Positions 7,726 through 17,111 are shown, counted from the first letter of the stretch. The stretch: 64,000 nt of DNA from Verrucomicrobiota bacterium (GCA_009885995.1 VFJQ01000056.1:100714-164713); one strand, 5' to 3'. The notes: generated by a model not told the origin, from the sequence alone. Translations and numbers: made by a program.

Positions 7726-8193
7726 ATGAAAACTTGGCGCAAGCACCCGGCGCATCCGCCCGTTCTTCAGCGAGACCATCAGCCGGTGCTTGTTTTCGTC
7801 ACGGCTTGCACGCAAGAGCGCAGGCCGTTGCTCGCTCGAGAGGAATGTTGCGCATTGCTCAGACGCTCATGGGCGGAGGCGACGAGTTGGCGCGTCGGTC
7901 GGTTTCTCGTCATGCCCGATCATCTCCACTTGTTCTGCGTGCCCGGTGAGTTGCCAGTGCGCGCGTTGGGGCAGTGGGTTCGCTATTGGAAGACGCTGGT
8001 CTCACGTCGTTGGCCGTGGCCGGCGGAACAGCCGGTCTGGCAATTGGATTTCTGGGACACGCAGATGCGCGACCATCATCGATACGACGAGAAGTGGAGT
8101 TACGTGCGGATGAATCCGGTCCGCGCGGGGTTGGTGGGGGCGGCTGAGGATTGGCCGTTTCAAGGTGAACTGAACGGCTTGAGCTGGCATTGA
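7726..8193 (+). CDS. REP-associated tyrosine transposase (RAYT, Y1/HUH family)
   Basis: The 155-aa protein belongs to the IS200/IS605-like single-strand HUH nuclease family. It shows 'VFVTACTQERRPLL' near the N-terminus, the HUH metal site in 'MPDHLHLF' and the C-terminal 'YDEKWSYVRMNPVRAGLV', typical of RAYT proteins and containing candidate catalytic Tyr residues. RAYTs nick REP hairpins and are thought to disperse them. Here a REP element flanks each side (7647-7697 and 8197-8247), a classic arrangement, and a further related element lies inside the kinase gene at 19893. The ATG at 7726 follows the left REP closely. The gene appears intact. Confidence 0.9.
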   Translation: MKTWRKHPAHPPVLQRDHQPVLVFVTACTQERRPLLAREECCALLRRSWAEATSWRVGRFLVMPDHLHLFCVPGELPVRALGQWVRYWKTLVSRRWPWPAEQPVWQLDFWDTQMRDHHRYDEKWSYVRMNPVRAGLVGAAEDWPFQGELNGLSWH

Positions 8194-8196
8194 CGC

Positions 8197-8247
8197 TGGA
8201 GGGAAGCGCGCCGTCGCTTCCCGGCATCGACGGCGCGATGCCCTCCA
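8197..8247. repeat. REP element, right copy, with short terminal tandem
   Basis: Arms TGGAGGG...CCCTCCA enclose two hairpins, AAGCG-CGCCGT-CGCTT and CATCG-ACGGCG-CGATG. The distal end is repeated in tandem: GATGCCCTCCA occurs three times through about 8270, suggesting slippage or repeated nicking at this end. It begins 3 bp after the RAYT stop. Confidence 0.85.
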
Positions 8248-8338
8248 GATGCCCTCCAGATGCCCTCCACGCGGCCTGCGGCTGCGAACGGATTTCCTCT
8301 CGTCACACTGCGGCGCGGAGGCTAAGCACTCCGCCCCG

Positions 8339-9412
8339 ATGAGCAAACGCTTCCGCATCGCCGGGATCAACTTCGACCACTTCCACATGGGGGATCTCCT
8401 CCGCTACGCGCACGAGCATCCGGATGCGGAGATCGTGGGCATCTGCGACGAGCAACCGGAGCGGATGCGCGACGCGCAGCGGAACTTCGGCATCCCGCTC
8501 GACCACGTCTTCACCGACGTGGACGCGTGCATGGAGAAGACCAAGCCGGACCTCGTGATCCTCTGCCCCGCGGCGGCGCGGCATGGCGAGTGGACGCGGC
8601 GCGTGGCGGCGCATGGCGCGCACATCTTGATGGAGAAGCCGTTCGCCGGTTCGCTCGCGGAGGCGGACGCGATGGTCGCGGCGCAGGCGAAGAGCGGGAA
8701 GCTGCTCGCGATCAACTGGCCGTCGCGCTGGATGCCGGGCTACATCACGACGAAGCGGCTCATCGACGAAGGTGTGATCGGCACGGTGACGAGCGTGAAC
8801 TACTACGGCGGAAATCGCGGCCCGCTCTACCACGGCGCGGACAAGCTCGAGAAGATCCCGACGGCGGAGGAGAAGGCGGCGAGCTGGTTTTACCATCGCA
8901 GCGCGGGCGGTGGGTCGCTGCTCGACTATATGGGTTACGGGACGACGCTCGGGACGTGGTTCCACGGCGGACGCAAGCCGATCGAAGTCACCGCTGTGGT
9001 CGATGCGCCGGCGGGGCTGGAAGTGGATGAGCACAGCATCGCCGTGGCGCGCTACGACGTGGGGCTGTCGAAGTTCGAGACGCGCTGGGGCACTTTCACC
9101 GATCCGTGGACGATCCAGCCGCAACCGAAGTGCGGCTTCGTGGTGTGCGGGACCGATGGGACGATCGCGGCTTACGACTACGCCGAGCGCATCCGCGTGC
9201 AAACGCGCAACAACCCGAAGCGGAAGAAGTGGAACGTGGACAAGGTCGGCGCGCCGTTCGAGAACCCGATCCAATACATGCTGCACGTGCTCGAGGGCGG
9301 CGAGTTCTTGAAAGACCCGCTCCACCCGGAGACCGCGCGGATCGGGCAGCAGATCGTTGATTCCGCCGTGCTCAGCGCCCGCGAAAAACGCACCGTCCCA
9401 CTCGTCGCATGA
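8339..9412 (+). CDS. Gfo/Idh/MocA family oxidoreductase
   Basis: This 357-aa NAD(P)-dependent oxidoreductase probably acts on a sugar or polyol. The Rossmann start is 'RIAGINFDHFHMGDLL' and the family Glu-Lys-Pro motif is in 'HILMEKPFAGS', near residue 100. The C-terminal alpha/beta domain follows with a 'SLLDYMGYGTTLGTW' region where a catalytic His is replaced by Tyr/Gly, so the activity may be atypical. No Tat or Sec signal is present, so it is cytoplasmic. The start was moved from 8249 to the ATG at 8339, where the Rossmann strand begins; the track ORF start lies in REP sequence. The stop overlaps the next gene by 4 bp (ATGA). Confidence 0.85.
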   Translation: MSKRFRIAGINFDHFHMGDLLRYAHEHPDAEIVGICDEQPERMRDAQRNFGIPLDHVFTDVDACMEKTKPDLVILCPAAARHGEWTRRVAAHGAHILMEKPFAGSLAEADAMVAAQAKSGKLLAINWPSRWMPGYITTKRLIDEGVIGTVTSVNYYGGNRGPLYHGADKLEKIPTAEEKAASWFYHRSAGGGSLLDYMGYGTTLGTWFHGGRKPIEVTAVVDAPAGLEVDEHSIAVARYDVGLSKFETRWGTFTDPWTIQPQPKCGFVVCGTDGTIAAYDYAERIRVQTRNNPKRKKWNVDKVGAPFENPIQYMLHVLEGGEFLKDPLHPETARIGQQIVDSAVLSAREKRTVPLVA

Positions 9413-9846
9413 AGCCACTGCCTCTCGCTCCGTTCATCGCCATCCTGCTGTTCACCGGCTGCGTCTTGCCAATCCCGACCAGCAAAGTCGTCGCCCCGAG
9501 CATCCAGGGCCGCGTCGTCCACGCGAACACCGGAGCGCCCATCGACCTCGCCGGGGTGGTGGTCGAGGACCACAAAGAAGCTTCCGTCGTCACCGCGCGC
9601 GACGGCAGCTTCCACACCGACCAGATCACCCGCAGCCAGCCCTTCTGGGTGTGGTGGCCCTTTGGCGGCGACTCCGTGGAGGTGGTGAAACTCCGCGTCG
9701 CCCGGCCCGGCTTCGAGAAGCACAAGGAAAAGGTCCCGTGGCACCCGAAGACGCAGTCCGCCGTGTATCTCTCGCAGCCCATCGCCCTGAAACCGAAGAC
9801 AGCCGGAGACCTTATCGACGAAGCCCGTCAGCGCGTCGGACGCTGA
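9409..9846 (+). CDS. Lipoprotein with a carboxypeptidase-regulatory-like beta fold
   Basis: The 145-aa protein has a lipoprotein signal peptide with lipobox 'FTGC', so it should be acylated at Cys17 or nearby. The mature part contains 'IQGRVVHANTGAPIDLAGVV' and 'TARDGSFHTDQI', the strand pattern of carboxypeptidase-regulatory-like domains, followed by a Trp-rich loop ('FWVWWPFGG'). It is translationally coupled to the oxidoreductase upstream. Function is unknown; a structural or sugar-binding envelope role is a guess. Confidence 0.75.
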   Translation: MKPLPLAPFIAILLFTGCVLPIPTSKVVAPSIQGRVVHANTGAPIDLAGVVVEDHKEASVVTARDGSFHTDQITRSQPFWVWWPFGGDSVEVVKLRVARPGFEKHKEKVPWHPKTQSAVYLSQPIALKPKTAGDLIDEARQRVGR

Positions 9847-9853
9847 TCGCTGA

Positions 9854-11335
9854 TTACGCGAAGAGGCTCTCGATCGGTTTCCCGAGTCCGTCCTTCGTGA
9901 CGTAGAACGGCCGCTCCTCGACGACGTAGGAGTGCTTCGGCGAGATGCCCATGGCGCGGTAGAGCGTGGCGTGGAGGTCTTCGATCACCACGCGATCCTT
10001 GATCGTCTTGCACGGGCGCTCATCGGCGGTGAGGCCGTGGAGGTGGCCGCGCTTCACACCGCCGCCCCACAGCAGCACGCAGCCGGCGTCGGTGAAGTGG
10101 CGGTGCATGCCGTAGTGCTTTTCCTCGCTGATGCGCTCAGGCACGCGCACCTGGTGCCGCACTTCGTTGCCGGGTTTGCCTTCGACCATCATGTCGCGGC
10201 TGAACTCGCTCGCGAGCACGATGAGCGTGCGGTCGAGCAGACCGCGCTCTTCAAGGTCGCGGATGAGCTGCGCGATCGGCGCGTCGATGGTTTCCTTCAT
10301 CGCTTCCATCCGCTCGTGGCCGTTCTCGTGCGTGTCCCAGTTGAGAAACGGGATGTATTCGGTGGTCACCTCGATGAATCGCGCGCCTGCTTCGCACAGC
10401 CGCCGCGCGAGCAGGCAGCCCATGCCGAAGCGTCCCACGACAGACTTCTCGTAGCTGCCATCGCGCTCCTGCTTCACGTCGTTGAACTTCGCCGGATCGA
10501 CGCCGGGCGGGAGATACTTCGCGACGTTTTCCTTCGGCTCGAGCGAGAGATCGAAGGCCTTCGCCGCGGGGGAGCTGAGCAGCCGGTGCGCGTTGTCGAG
10601 CGAGCGGAGGAAGGACTCCTTTTGATACGCGCTGCCGACCTGCCCGACCGGCGATGCGGCGAGCAGCTTTTTGTAGAACTTGTTCCTGTCTTCGAGGCGC
10701 CCCGGCGTCATGCCCGGCGGCGGGCGCACCGCGGCGGTGGCGTCCTGCGGATACGGGATGTTAAACGGGCCGTATTCGCTGCCGAGAAAGCCGGAGGTCG
10801 TGAATGACTTCAGCTCCTCGCCTTCGCCGAGATCGAAGCGCTGGCCGATGTTGATGAACGCAGGCATCGCCGGGTCGAGCGGCCCAAGCGTGCGCGAGAT
10901 AAACGCGCCGAGGTGCGGGCAGTGGACCGACTGCGGCGGCGCGTAGCCGGTGTGCCAGTGGAACTGATGCCGCGAGTGCAGGATGAAGCCGAGATCGCCC
11001 GCCGTGTAGCTGCGGATGAGCGCGCCGCGATCCATCACCGCCGCCATCTTCTCGAGCCCGGCGGAGAACTTGATGTGATCCACCGCGGTGTCGATCGCGG
11101 GGAAAGTGGAGAGCACCGAGTTCGGGTCCATGCCCGGCTCGAAGGGCGCGTAGCGTTTCGGGTCAAACGTCTCCGTATGCGCCATGCCGCCGCCCATCCA
11201 CAGCACGATGAGCCGATCCGCCGTCGGCTTGATCTTCTCCACCACGGACTCGGCGAGGACGCGCGGTGCGCCGCACGCGAGCGTGGCGAGCGTGGTAGCG
11301 GAAGCGGTGCGGAGGAAGTCGCGGCGGGTGTGCAT
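9854..11335 (-). CDS. DUF1501 family exported protein (Tat substrate, sulfatase-like fold)
   Basis: The 493-aa protein starts with a twin-arginine signal ('MHTRRDFLRTASATTLATLA') and then has the DUF1501 core: 'LIVLWMGGGMAHTETFDPK' with a metal-binding region, and C-terminal 'ILASEFSRDMM' and 'HYGMHRHFTDAG'. DUF1501 proteins are abundant in Planctomycetes and Verrucomicrobia, almost always beside a DUF1549/DUF1553 cytochrome, and have the alkaline phosphatase/sulfatase fold. The substrate is unknown. Its ATG overlaps the TGA of the upstream DUF1549/1553 gene by one base (TGATG), so the two are co-translated. Confidence 0.92.
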   Translation of the reverse strand: MHTRRDFLRTASATTLATLACGAPRVLAESVVEKIKPTADRLIVLWMGGGMAHTETFDPKRYAPFEPGMDPNSVLSTFPAIDTAVDHIKFSAGLEKMAAVMDRGALIRSYTAGDLGFILHSRHQFHWHTGYAPPQSVHCPHLGAFISRTLGPLDPAMPAFINIGQRFDLGEGEELKSFTTSGFLGSEYGPFNIPYPQDATAAVRPPPGMTPGRLEDRNKFYKKLLAASPVGQVGSAYQKESFLRSLDNAHRLLSSPAAKAFDLSLEPKENVAKYLPPGVDPAKFNDVKQERDGSYEKSVVGRFGMGCLLARRLCEAGARFIEVTTEYIPFLNWDTHENGHERMEAMKETIDAPIAQLIRDLEERGLLDRTLIVLASEFSRDMMVEGKPGNEVRHQVRVPERISEEKHYGMHRHFTDAGCVLLWGGGVKRGHLHGLTADERPCKTIKDRVVIEDLHATLYRAMGISPKHSYVVEERPFYVTKDGLGKPIESLFA

Positions 11336-13932
11336 CAGTTGATGAGTTGGAAGTCGGGGAGCATCGCGAGCGACCAGAGTAGGTCGGCGAGATGATCTGG
11401 CGCGGGTTTGTCGCCGAGGAAGCCGAGCGCGGCGGTGCGCTCGGCTTCGCTCGGTTTGCGAGAGAGCAGGTGCGTGTAGGTGCGGTCGAGCCAGGCGCGC
11501 GGGTCTTCGCCGGCGGCTTTCGCGAGCACGGTCGCGGCGTGCTTCAGCTTCGCGTCGAGCGTGTCACCGTTGGTGAGTTCGAGCGCTTGCAGCGTGGTCG
11601 CGGCGGTGAGGCGCGAAGTGGCGACCTGCTCGCGGTTCGGACGATCGAGCGCGACGGCGAGCGGGTCGGCCGGGCGCAGCGACGCGCGGGTTCTGCCGGG
11701 AAAGCACGCGGTGCCGACTGCGGCGCTCAAGCGCGGGCCGAGTTCGATCTTTTCGTTCGCGTAGTCTTTGCGGCGGAGCGGCGGAAGCGTGGGGCCTTCA
11801 TCGACGGGCGCGACACCATCCGGCAGCGGCTGCGCGGCGGGCCACTCGGCGGCGTCGAAGGCCGCGGCGGCATATCCGGTCGCTGGCTCGCGGCGAACGC
11901 GCCACGTGTCGTCGGTGATGACTTCAGTTGCGCCGCAGCAGTCGAGCAGGCGCGCGTAGAAGGCGACGCCGGGGATCGCGTTGAGGTGATTCAGCGAGTT
12001 GGGAAACTGCTTCTTCTCCTCGTCGTTGAGCGCGCCCTTGTCGGTGTGGCTTTGCGCTTCGATCACGATCACGTTGTCGCCCACGCGGAGCAGCTTCGTG
12101 AGGTCCACGAGCACGATGCGGTTGCCGCGGCTCTGGTCGCCGACGGTGGTCTTCGGCCTTGCGCCGTTGATCGAGACGAACGCGCCCTGGCTCGCGAGCA
12201 GCACGGCCTGCGCGTCCTCGGGCACGACAGCGAGGTTGATGACTTTGCGGAAGACGACCTTGTGCTTGAGCGCGTCGGCGGGATTGCCGTCGGGCTTTTT
12301 GTCCTTCTTCGGCGGAGTCGCAGGCGGAGGCTCGGCGGCCTTGCGTGCGACGGCTTCGAGGCGGCGTGATTCGCCGACATCGTTCGGCTCAGGCGACCAG
12401 ATCCAGCGCGGCGATTTCGGCGGCTGCACGAGGCCGCACGCCGCGAAGTCGATATCCACGCTCGCGGGCATGCGCGGCCAGTCGTTCGTGAGCGCGGCGA
12501 TGCCGTCGGCGAATTGCTCCGCCGTGAGCCGGCGCGTGATCGGGCCGCGGAAGACGAACGCTTCCTTCTCGTCCTTCGGCCCTTCGACGCTCGGGAGCTG
12601 GTAGGCGCGCGAGGTGAGGATGAGTTCGATCGTGTGCTTCAAGTCGTAGCCGTGGGCGACGAGGTCCTCGGCGAGGAAGTCGATGATCTCCGGCGACCAC
12701 GCGGGGCGGTCCATGTCGTCGAGCGGCTCGACCAGGCCGCGGCCGAGCAGCTTCGCCCAGAGCCGGTTCACGATCGTGCGGGAGAGCCGGCCGTTTTGCG
12801 GGCCGGTCATCAGCTCGGCGAAGCGCGCCATGCGCGCGGGCTTCTCCAGCTTCGCATCGAGCGCGCCGAGCTGCGGGTAGAGCGCGCTCGGCGTCGCGGT
12901 TTTACCGGTCGGCTTGTCGCAATGGATGAGCTCGAGCGGGTCGTCGCTGTAGATCGCCGCGACGCCGTAGGCATCGGCGAGGGACCAGTCGTTAATGAAG
13001 CTGTCGTGGCAGCTCGCGCACTTGAGGTTCACGCCCATGAAGACCTGCGAGATATTCTGCGCGGCCTGCATCGGCTGGAGCATCGAGGCATTCACCACGC
13101 CGCGCCAGATGATGCCGCGCGTGAACGGCTCGCTCGTCTCGTCGCGCGGCGCGATCAGCTCGGCGACGAACTTGTCGTAGGGCTTGTTCGCGATGAGCGA
13201 TTGGTAAATCCAGCCCGTGAGCTGCCGGCGTCCGCCATCGATGAAGCCGGTGCCTTTGTAATCGTTGCGGAGCAGGTCGTTCCAAAACGTGAGCCAGTGC
13301 TCGGCGTAATTGCGCTTGTCGGCGAGCAGCGTGCGGACGAGCAGCGCGCGGTCGGGCTGGGCAAGGAAGGCGTCGAGTTGCTCGGGCGTCGGCAGCAAGC
13401 CGATCGTGTCGAGATACGCGCGGCGCGCGAAGGTGCGATCGTCCACCAGCGCCGGCAGCGCGCCTGCCCTTGTCGCGGAATATTCGGCGAGCAGCGCGTC
13501 GAGCGAAGTCAGCCCGACCGGGCGCGGCTTGAGATTCTGCGGCTCGGGCTTGGTGAAGGTGATGCCAGCCGGCCACTTCGCGCCCTGGTCGATCCATGCG
13601 CGCAGCAATCCGACCTGCTCCGCGGTCCAACGCGAGCCCTTCTTTGGCATGACTTCATCCGGATCGACGGCCGCGACGAGCTTCACAACATAGCTCTCCG
13701 CGCTCCGGCCCACGACCGCGCCCGCCTCGGTTTCGCCGCCCTTCATAAAAGCCTCACGCGTCTCGATGGAGAACTCGCCCTTCGCCTTACCCTTCGCGTG
13801 GCACTTCACGCACGCGGCCTCGAAGAGCGGCTGGATATCTTTCACGAAATCAACCTCGCGACCCGCGGGTGGCGGCAGGGGGGCGCTCCACGCGCAGGTA
13901 GCGGCGAGAAGGAGGGTGAGCGGGGATTTCAT
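11335..13932 (-). CDS. DUF1549/DUF1553 protein with N-terminal cytochrome c domain
   Basis: The 865-aa protein has a signal peptide, a planctomycete-type cytochrome domain (PSCyt1, heme motif 'CVKCH' near residue 40), DUF1549 (PSCyt2, including a second motif 'CASCH' near residue 300) and a C-terminal DUF1553 domain ('RTIVNRLWAKLLGRGLVEPLDDM'). A large insertion between DUF1553 parts contains a beta-rich region ('VFRKVINLAVVPEDAQAVL'). The pair with DUF1501 is widespread in PVC bacteria and tied to periplasmic breakdown of complex polysaccharides, although biochemistry is largely lacking. The gene is transcribed first, before DUF1501. Confidence 0.93.
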   Translation of the reverse strand: MKSPLTLLLAATCAWSAPLPPPAGREVDFVKDIQPLFEAACVKCHAKGKAKGEFSIETREAFMKGGETEAGAVVGRSAESYVVKLVAAVDPDEVMPKKGSRWTAEQVGLLRAWIDQGAKWPAGITFTKPEPQNLKPRPVGLTSLDALLAEYSATRAGALPALVDDRTFARRAYLDTIGLLPTPEQLDAFLAQPDRALLVRTLLADKRNYAEHWLTFWNDLLRNDYKGTGFIDGGRRQLTGWIYQSLIANKPYDKFVAELIAPRDETSEPFTRGIIWRGVVNASMLQPMQAAQNISQVFMGVNLKCASCHDSFINDWSLADAYGVAAIYSDDPLELIHCDKPTGKTATPSALYPQLGALDAKLEKPARMARFAELMTGPQNGRLSRTIVNRLWAKLLGRGLVEPLDDMDRPAWSPEIIDFLAEDLVAHGYDLKHTIELILTSRAYQLPSVEGPKDEKEAFVFRGPITRRLTAEQFADGIAALTNDWPRMPASVDIDFAACGLVQPPKSPRWIWSPEPNDVGESRRLEAVARKAAEPPPATPPKKDKKPDGNPADALKHKVVFRKVINLAVVPEDAQAVLLASQGAFVSINGARPKTTVGDQSRGNRIVLVDLTKLLRVGDNVIVIEAQSHTDKGALNDEEKKQFPNSLNHLNAIPGVAFYARLLDCCGATEVITDDTWRVRREPATGYAAAAFDAAEWPAAQPLPDGVAPVDEGPTLPPLRRKDYANEKIELGPRLSAAVGTACFPGRTRASLRPADPLAVALDRPNREQVATSRLTAATTLQALELTNGDTLDAKLKHAATVLAKAAGEDPRAWLDRTYTHLLSRKPSEAERTAALGFLGDKPAPDHLADLLWSLAMLPDFQLIN

Positions 13933-14125
13933 GTTGCAGGATCATCCCGGCGCCCACAAAATCAACGGCTCGAAACGATGAACGATGCTGCCCGGAGCCA
14001 CCCATGACGGTAGGGCAGAAAACTTGAATGCTCGCGCTATTCCACGGTCAAATGCGCACTTCGAATCGCCCAAGGCATTCCCGCCCGGGTCTCGACGCAT
14101 CAAACAAAACCAAAACAAACAACAC

Positions 14126-14395
14126 ATGAAATCCCTCATCACCACCCTCGCCGCGCTCGCAGTGGCCAGCACCTTCGCCATCGGCGCCGACGACGCCAAG
14201 CCGAAGCCCGATCCGGCCGCGATGTTCGCGAAGAAAGATACCAACAGCGACAAGTCGCTGAGCCTCGATGAGTTCAAGGCCGGCGCCAAGGATCCCGCCA
14301 AATCCGAAGAGCAGTTCAAGAAGAAGGACAAGGACGGCGACGGCAAGCTGAGCCTCGAAGAGTTCTCCGCCGGCGGCAAAAAGAAGAACAAGTAA
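14126..14395 (+). CDS. Small exported EF-hand protein
   Basis: This 89-aa protein has a cleavable signal peptide ('MKSLITTLAALAVASTFAIGA') and two EF-hand loops, 'DTNSDKSLSLDEF' and 'DKDGDGKLSLEEF', each with Asp at positions 1 and 3 and Glu at position 12. The rest is Lys-rich. It probably binds calcium in the periplasm; partners are unknown. The ATG at 14126 was chosen because it starts the signal peptide. It is a single-gene transcript followed by a strong terminator. Confidence 0.85.
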   Translation: MKSLITTLAALAVASTFAIGADDAKPKPDPAAMFAKKDTNSDKSLSLDEFKAGAKDPAKSEEQFKKKDKDGDGKLSLEEFSAGGKKKNK

Positions 14396-14431
14396 CTTCT
14401 GCCGCGCACCGCTTGCGGTGCCGTGAAATTC

Positions 14432-14472
14432 GCGCCGCGCCCGATTCACCTCGGGCGCGGCGCTTTCGTTTT
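14432..14472 (+). terminator. Rho-independent terminator after the EF-hand gene
   Basis: A perfect 12-bp GC stem, GCGCCGCGCCCG / CGGGCGCGGCGC, with an 8-nt loop is followed by TTTCGTTTT. It separates the EF-hand gene from the leu leader. Confidence 0.85.
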
Positions 14473-14512
14473 CGGGCGTTGCGCAGCGGCGCGGCTCTGC
14501 TTTTCTGCGCGC

Positions 14513-14563
14513 GTGAACTTGCTGCTGACCAGCCGACTTAAGCTGCTCCCCGCCCGCGCCTAG
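14513..14563 (+). CDS. leuL: Putative leucine-rich leader peptide for leuA attenuation
   Basis: A GTG-initiated 16-codon ORF encodes MNLLLTSRLKLLPARA, with six Leu codons including runs of three and two. It ends at a TAG inside a GC-rich hairpin 105 bp before the leuA start. A short Leu-rich peptide placed just before leuA and a hairpin fits ribosome-mediated attenuation, in which stalling at Leu codons under leucine limitation allows read-through. No clear ribosome binding site precedes the GTG, so the start is uncertain. Confidence 0.5.
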   Translation: MNLLLTSRLKLLPARA

Positions 14564-14575
14564 CGCCCGGGGAGC
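14545..14575 (+). promoter_or_regulatory. Candidate attenuator hairpin upstream of leuA
   Basis: The arms GCTCCCCG and CGGGGAGC (8 bp, perfect) overlap the end of the leader ORF. A ribosome paused at the leucine codons would change whether this stem forms. The following sequence (CTTAATGCGTTTT) is only weakly U-rich. A second possible hairpin, GCGCAG...CTGCGC, lies at 14481-14510 and could be the competing structure or part of the transcript start region. Confidence 0.4.
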
Positions 14576-14668
14576 CTTAATGCGTTTTCGGCTGGCGTCG
14601 TTTCGGGCTGGGTGGAAGGCGACGGCTGGCTTCTCTTCATCTCCTCCGCCCGCAACTTCACACTCTCC

Positions 14669-16330
14669 ATGTTCGCGAATCCTTCCGAAAAATACCGTCC
14701 CGCGCCGCCGGTCGATCTGCCCGACCGGCGCTGGCCCGCACGCACGCTGACGCAGCCGCCTATCTGGTGCTCCGTCGATCTGCGCGATGGCAACCAGGCG
14801 CTCGCCGTGCCGATGAACGTCTCGCAAAAGCTCGAACTGTTCGAGGCGCTCGTGCGCTGCGGCTTCAAGGAAATCGAGGTCGGCTTCCCCTCGGCGTCGA
14901 ATACCGAGTTCGCCTTCAACCGGCTACTGATCGAGAAGGGGCACGTGCCGGACGATGTGACGATCCAGGTGCTCGTGCAGGCGCGCGAAGACCTCATCGA
15001 GCGGACCTTCGAGTCGCTGGTCGGCGCGAAGAAAGTGATCATCCATCTCTACAACTCGACCTCGCCCGCGCAGCGCCGCGTCGTCTTCGGCAAGACGAAG
15101 GCCGAGATCCGCGACATCGCGGTGCAAGGCGCGCGCTGGATTCAGGAACGGCTGCCGCGCCTCGCTGGGACGGACGTGAAGCTGCAATACTCGCCCGAGA
15201 GCTTCAGCGCGACCGAGGTGGACTTCGCGAAGGAAGTTTCCGAGGCCGTGATGGACGTGTGGCAGCCGACGCCGCAGCGGAAGATGATCCTGAACCTGCC
15301 CGACACCGTCGAAGTCGCGATGCCGAACGTCTATGCCGACCAGATCGAATGGATGTGCCGCAACCTCCGCAACCGCGACTCGCTCATCGTGAGCCTGCAC
15401 ACGCACAACGACCGCGGCACCGGCATCGCCGCGACCGAATTAGGGATGCTCGCCGGCGCGGATCGGGTGGAAGGCACGCTCTTCGGCAATGGCGAGCGCA
15501 CCGGCAACCTCGACATCGTCGCCGTCGCGCTGAACTTCTACATGCACGGCTTCCATCCGGGCCTCGACTTCAGCGACCTGAATGCGCTGCGCGAAATCTA
15601 CGAGCGCTGCACCGGCATGACCGTCCCGCCGCGCCAGCCGTATGCGGGCGAGCTGGTCTTCACCGCGTTCAGCGGTTCGCACCAGGACGCGATCAAGAAA
15701 GGACTCGCCGAGTGGGAACGCGGCGGGCGCGAGCATTGGGACGTGCCGTATCTAAGCATCGATCCGCGCGATCTCGGCCGCGAGTATCGCGAGGTCATCC
15801 GCGTGAATAGCCAGAGCGGCAAAGGCGGCGTCGCTTATCTGCTCGAGAGCGAATTCGGCATCGAGCTGCCGAAGGATATGCAGCGCGAGTTTGGCCCGAT
15901 CGCGAATGACGCGGTGGACGCGCTCGGTCGCGAAGTCACCGGCGCGGAGCTGAAGGCGATGTTCCTGCGTGAATACGTCGAGCGCACCGAGCCGTGGGAG
16001 CTCGTTCACTTCCACGCCGATGGCGTCGATGGCCGCTTCGATTGCCGCGTCTCCGCCCGCCACGCCGGCAGCGAGGTGAAGCTGACTGGCGAAGGCAACG
16101 GCCCCATCGCGGCGTTCGTCCACGCGCTGCACCAGCACGGCGTCGCGCCATTTGAAGTCGCCAACTTCAAGCAACACGCCCTCAGCGCTGGCAGCGAAGC
16201 GAGCGCGATCACTTACATCCAGCTCCGCTTCGCAGATGGCCGCGTCCGCTGGGGCGCGGGCACGGATACGAACATCGAACTCGCCTCGATCAAAGCCGTG
16301 CTCAGCGGACTGAACCGCGCAGGCGCCTGA
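14669..16330 (+). CDS. leuA: 2-isopropylmalate synthase
   Basis: This 553-aa enzyme condenses acetyl-CoA with 2-oxoisovalerate, the first committed step of leucine synthesis. It is the longer LeuA type 2 form. It has an N-terminal extension, '[13 protein letters not shown]' (metal-binding Asp and Arg), '[12 protein letters not shown]', 'HTHNDRGTG' (metal-binding His pair) and '[12 protein letters not shown]', followed by a C-terminal LeuA regulatory dimer domain in about the last 110 residues, which should confer leucine feedback inhibition. The ATG at 14669 matches the family start '[11 protein letters not shown]'. Together with the upstream leader it suggests dual control by leucine. Confidence 0.95.
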   Translation: MFANPSEKYRPAPPVDLPDRRWPARTLTQPPIWCSVDLRDGNQALAVPMNVSQKLELFEALVRCGFKEIEVGFPSASNTEFAFNRLLIEKGHVPDDVTIQVLVQAREDLIERTFESLVGAKKVIIHLYNSTSPAQRRVVFGKTKAEIRDIAVQGARWIQERLPRLAGTDVKLQYSPESFSATEVDFAKEVSEAVMDVWQPTPQRKMILNLPDTVEVAMPNVYADQIEWMCRNLRNRDSLIVSLHTHNDRGTGIAATELGMLAGADRVEGTLFGNGERTGNLDIVAVALNFYMHGFHPGLDFSDLNALREIYERCTGMTVPPRQPYAGELVFTAFSGSHQDAIKKGLAEWERGGREHWDVPYLSIDPRDLGREYREVIRVNSQSGKGGVAYLLESEFGIELPKDMQREFGPIANDAVDALGREVTGAELKAMFLREYVERTEPWELVHFHADGVDGRFDCRVSARHAGSEVKLTGEGNGPIAAFVHALHQHGVAPFEVANFKQHALSAGSEASAITYIQLRFADGRVRWGAGTDTNIELASIKAVLSGLNRAGA

Positions 16331-16376
16331 GTTTGCGGATGGCATTCGGTGCGCGGGGCTGACATACCGCGCGCCG

Positions 16377-17111
16377 ATGTCGGCCGATCAAACCAGCAAT
16401 TCCTCCTTCCCGACCACGCACTGGACACTCGTCCAGATCGTGCAGGGCGGCTCGCCGGAAGACGCGGCGAAGGCGTTGGAAGCGATCTGCGCGCACTACT
16501 GGTATCCCATCTACGCCTTCCTCCGCCGCAGCGGGCACGGGCAGCAGGATGCGGAGGATCTTACGCAGGCGTTCTTCGCTCGGCTCGTGAGCGAAGAGGC
16601 GATCCACGCAGTGCGGCGCGAGCAGGGGAAGCTGCGCTCGTATCTGCTCGGCGTGCTCAAGCGCGTGCTCGCCGATCATCTCCGGCACGGCTCGGCAGAG
16701 AAGCGTGGCGGTGGGAAGACACACGTTTCGTTCGATCAGATGGCGGCGGAGGAACGCTACGCGCACGAACCGCAGGACACGCGCGATCCCGAGTGGCTGT
16801 TCACGCGAGCGTGGGCGCAGGAGTTGTTTGCGAGCGTGCGGGAGAAGTTGCGCGCGGCTTTCACCGAAACGGGGCGCGCGGAGGCGTTCGAGGCGTTGCT
16901 GCCATTCGTGACTTGCGACACCGCGCCGCCTTCGCAGCGCGAGCTGGCGGCAAAGCTCGGCACGAGCACCACGGCGGCCGGTGTGATGATCTTTCGGCTG
17001 CGGGAGAAGTTCCGCGCGTTGCTGCGCGAAGCGGTGAGCGACACGGTGCTCACGCCGGAGGAAGTGCCCGCGGAGATGGCGTGGCTGCAGTCGATGCTCA
17101 GCGCGAACTAG
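16377..17111 (+). CDS. ECF-like RNA polymerase sigma factor
   Basis: The 244-aa protein has a sigma-70 region 2 ('[28 protein letters not shown]') and a region 4 helix-turn-helix near residues 180-215 ('[31 protein letters not shown]'). It is longer than typical ECF factors and belongs to the type found beside Ser/Thr kinase genes in Planctomycetes and Verrucomicrobia. No anti-sigma factor is adjacent, so activity may be set by phosphorylation from the neighbouring kinases; that is inference. The 3' end overlaps the convergent kinase gene by 14 bp. Confidence 0.88.
   Translation: MSADQTSNSSFPTTHWTLVQIVQGGSPEDAAKALEAICAHYWYPIYAFLRRSGHGQQDAEDLTQAFFARLVSEEAIHAVRREQGKLRSYLLGVLKRVLADHLRHGSAEKRGGGKTHVSFDQMAAEERYAHEPQDTRDPEWLFTRAWAQELFASVREKLRAAFTETGRAEAFEALLPFVTCDTAPPSQRELAAKLGTSTTAAGVMIFRLREKFRALLREAVSDTVLTPEEVPAEMAWLQSMLSAN

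Noticed and set aside
6227-8270. Prophage remnant based on collagen-like, fibronectin-III and fibre genes
   Set aside because: No capsid, terminase, portal or lysis genes are present; such modules are also found in cellular surface proteins.
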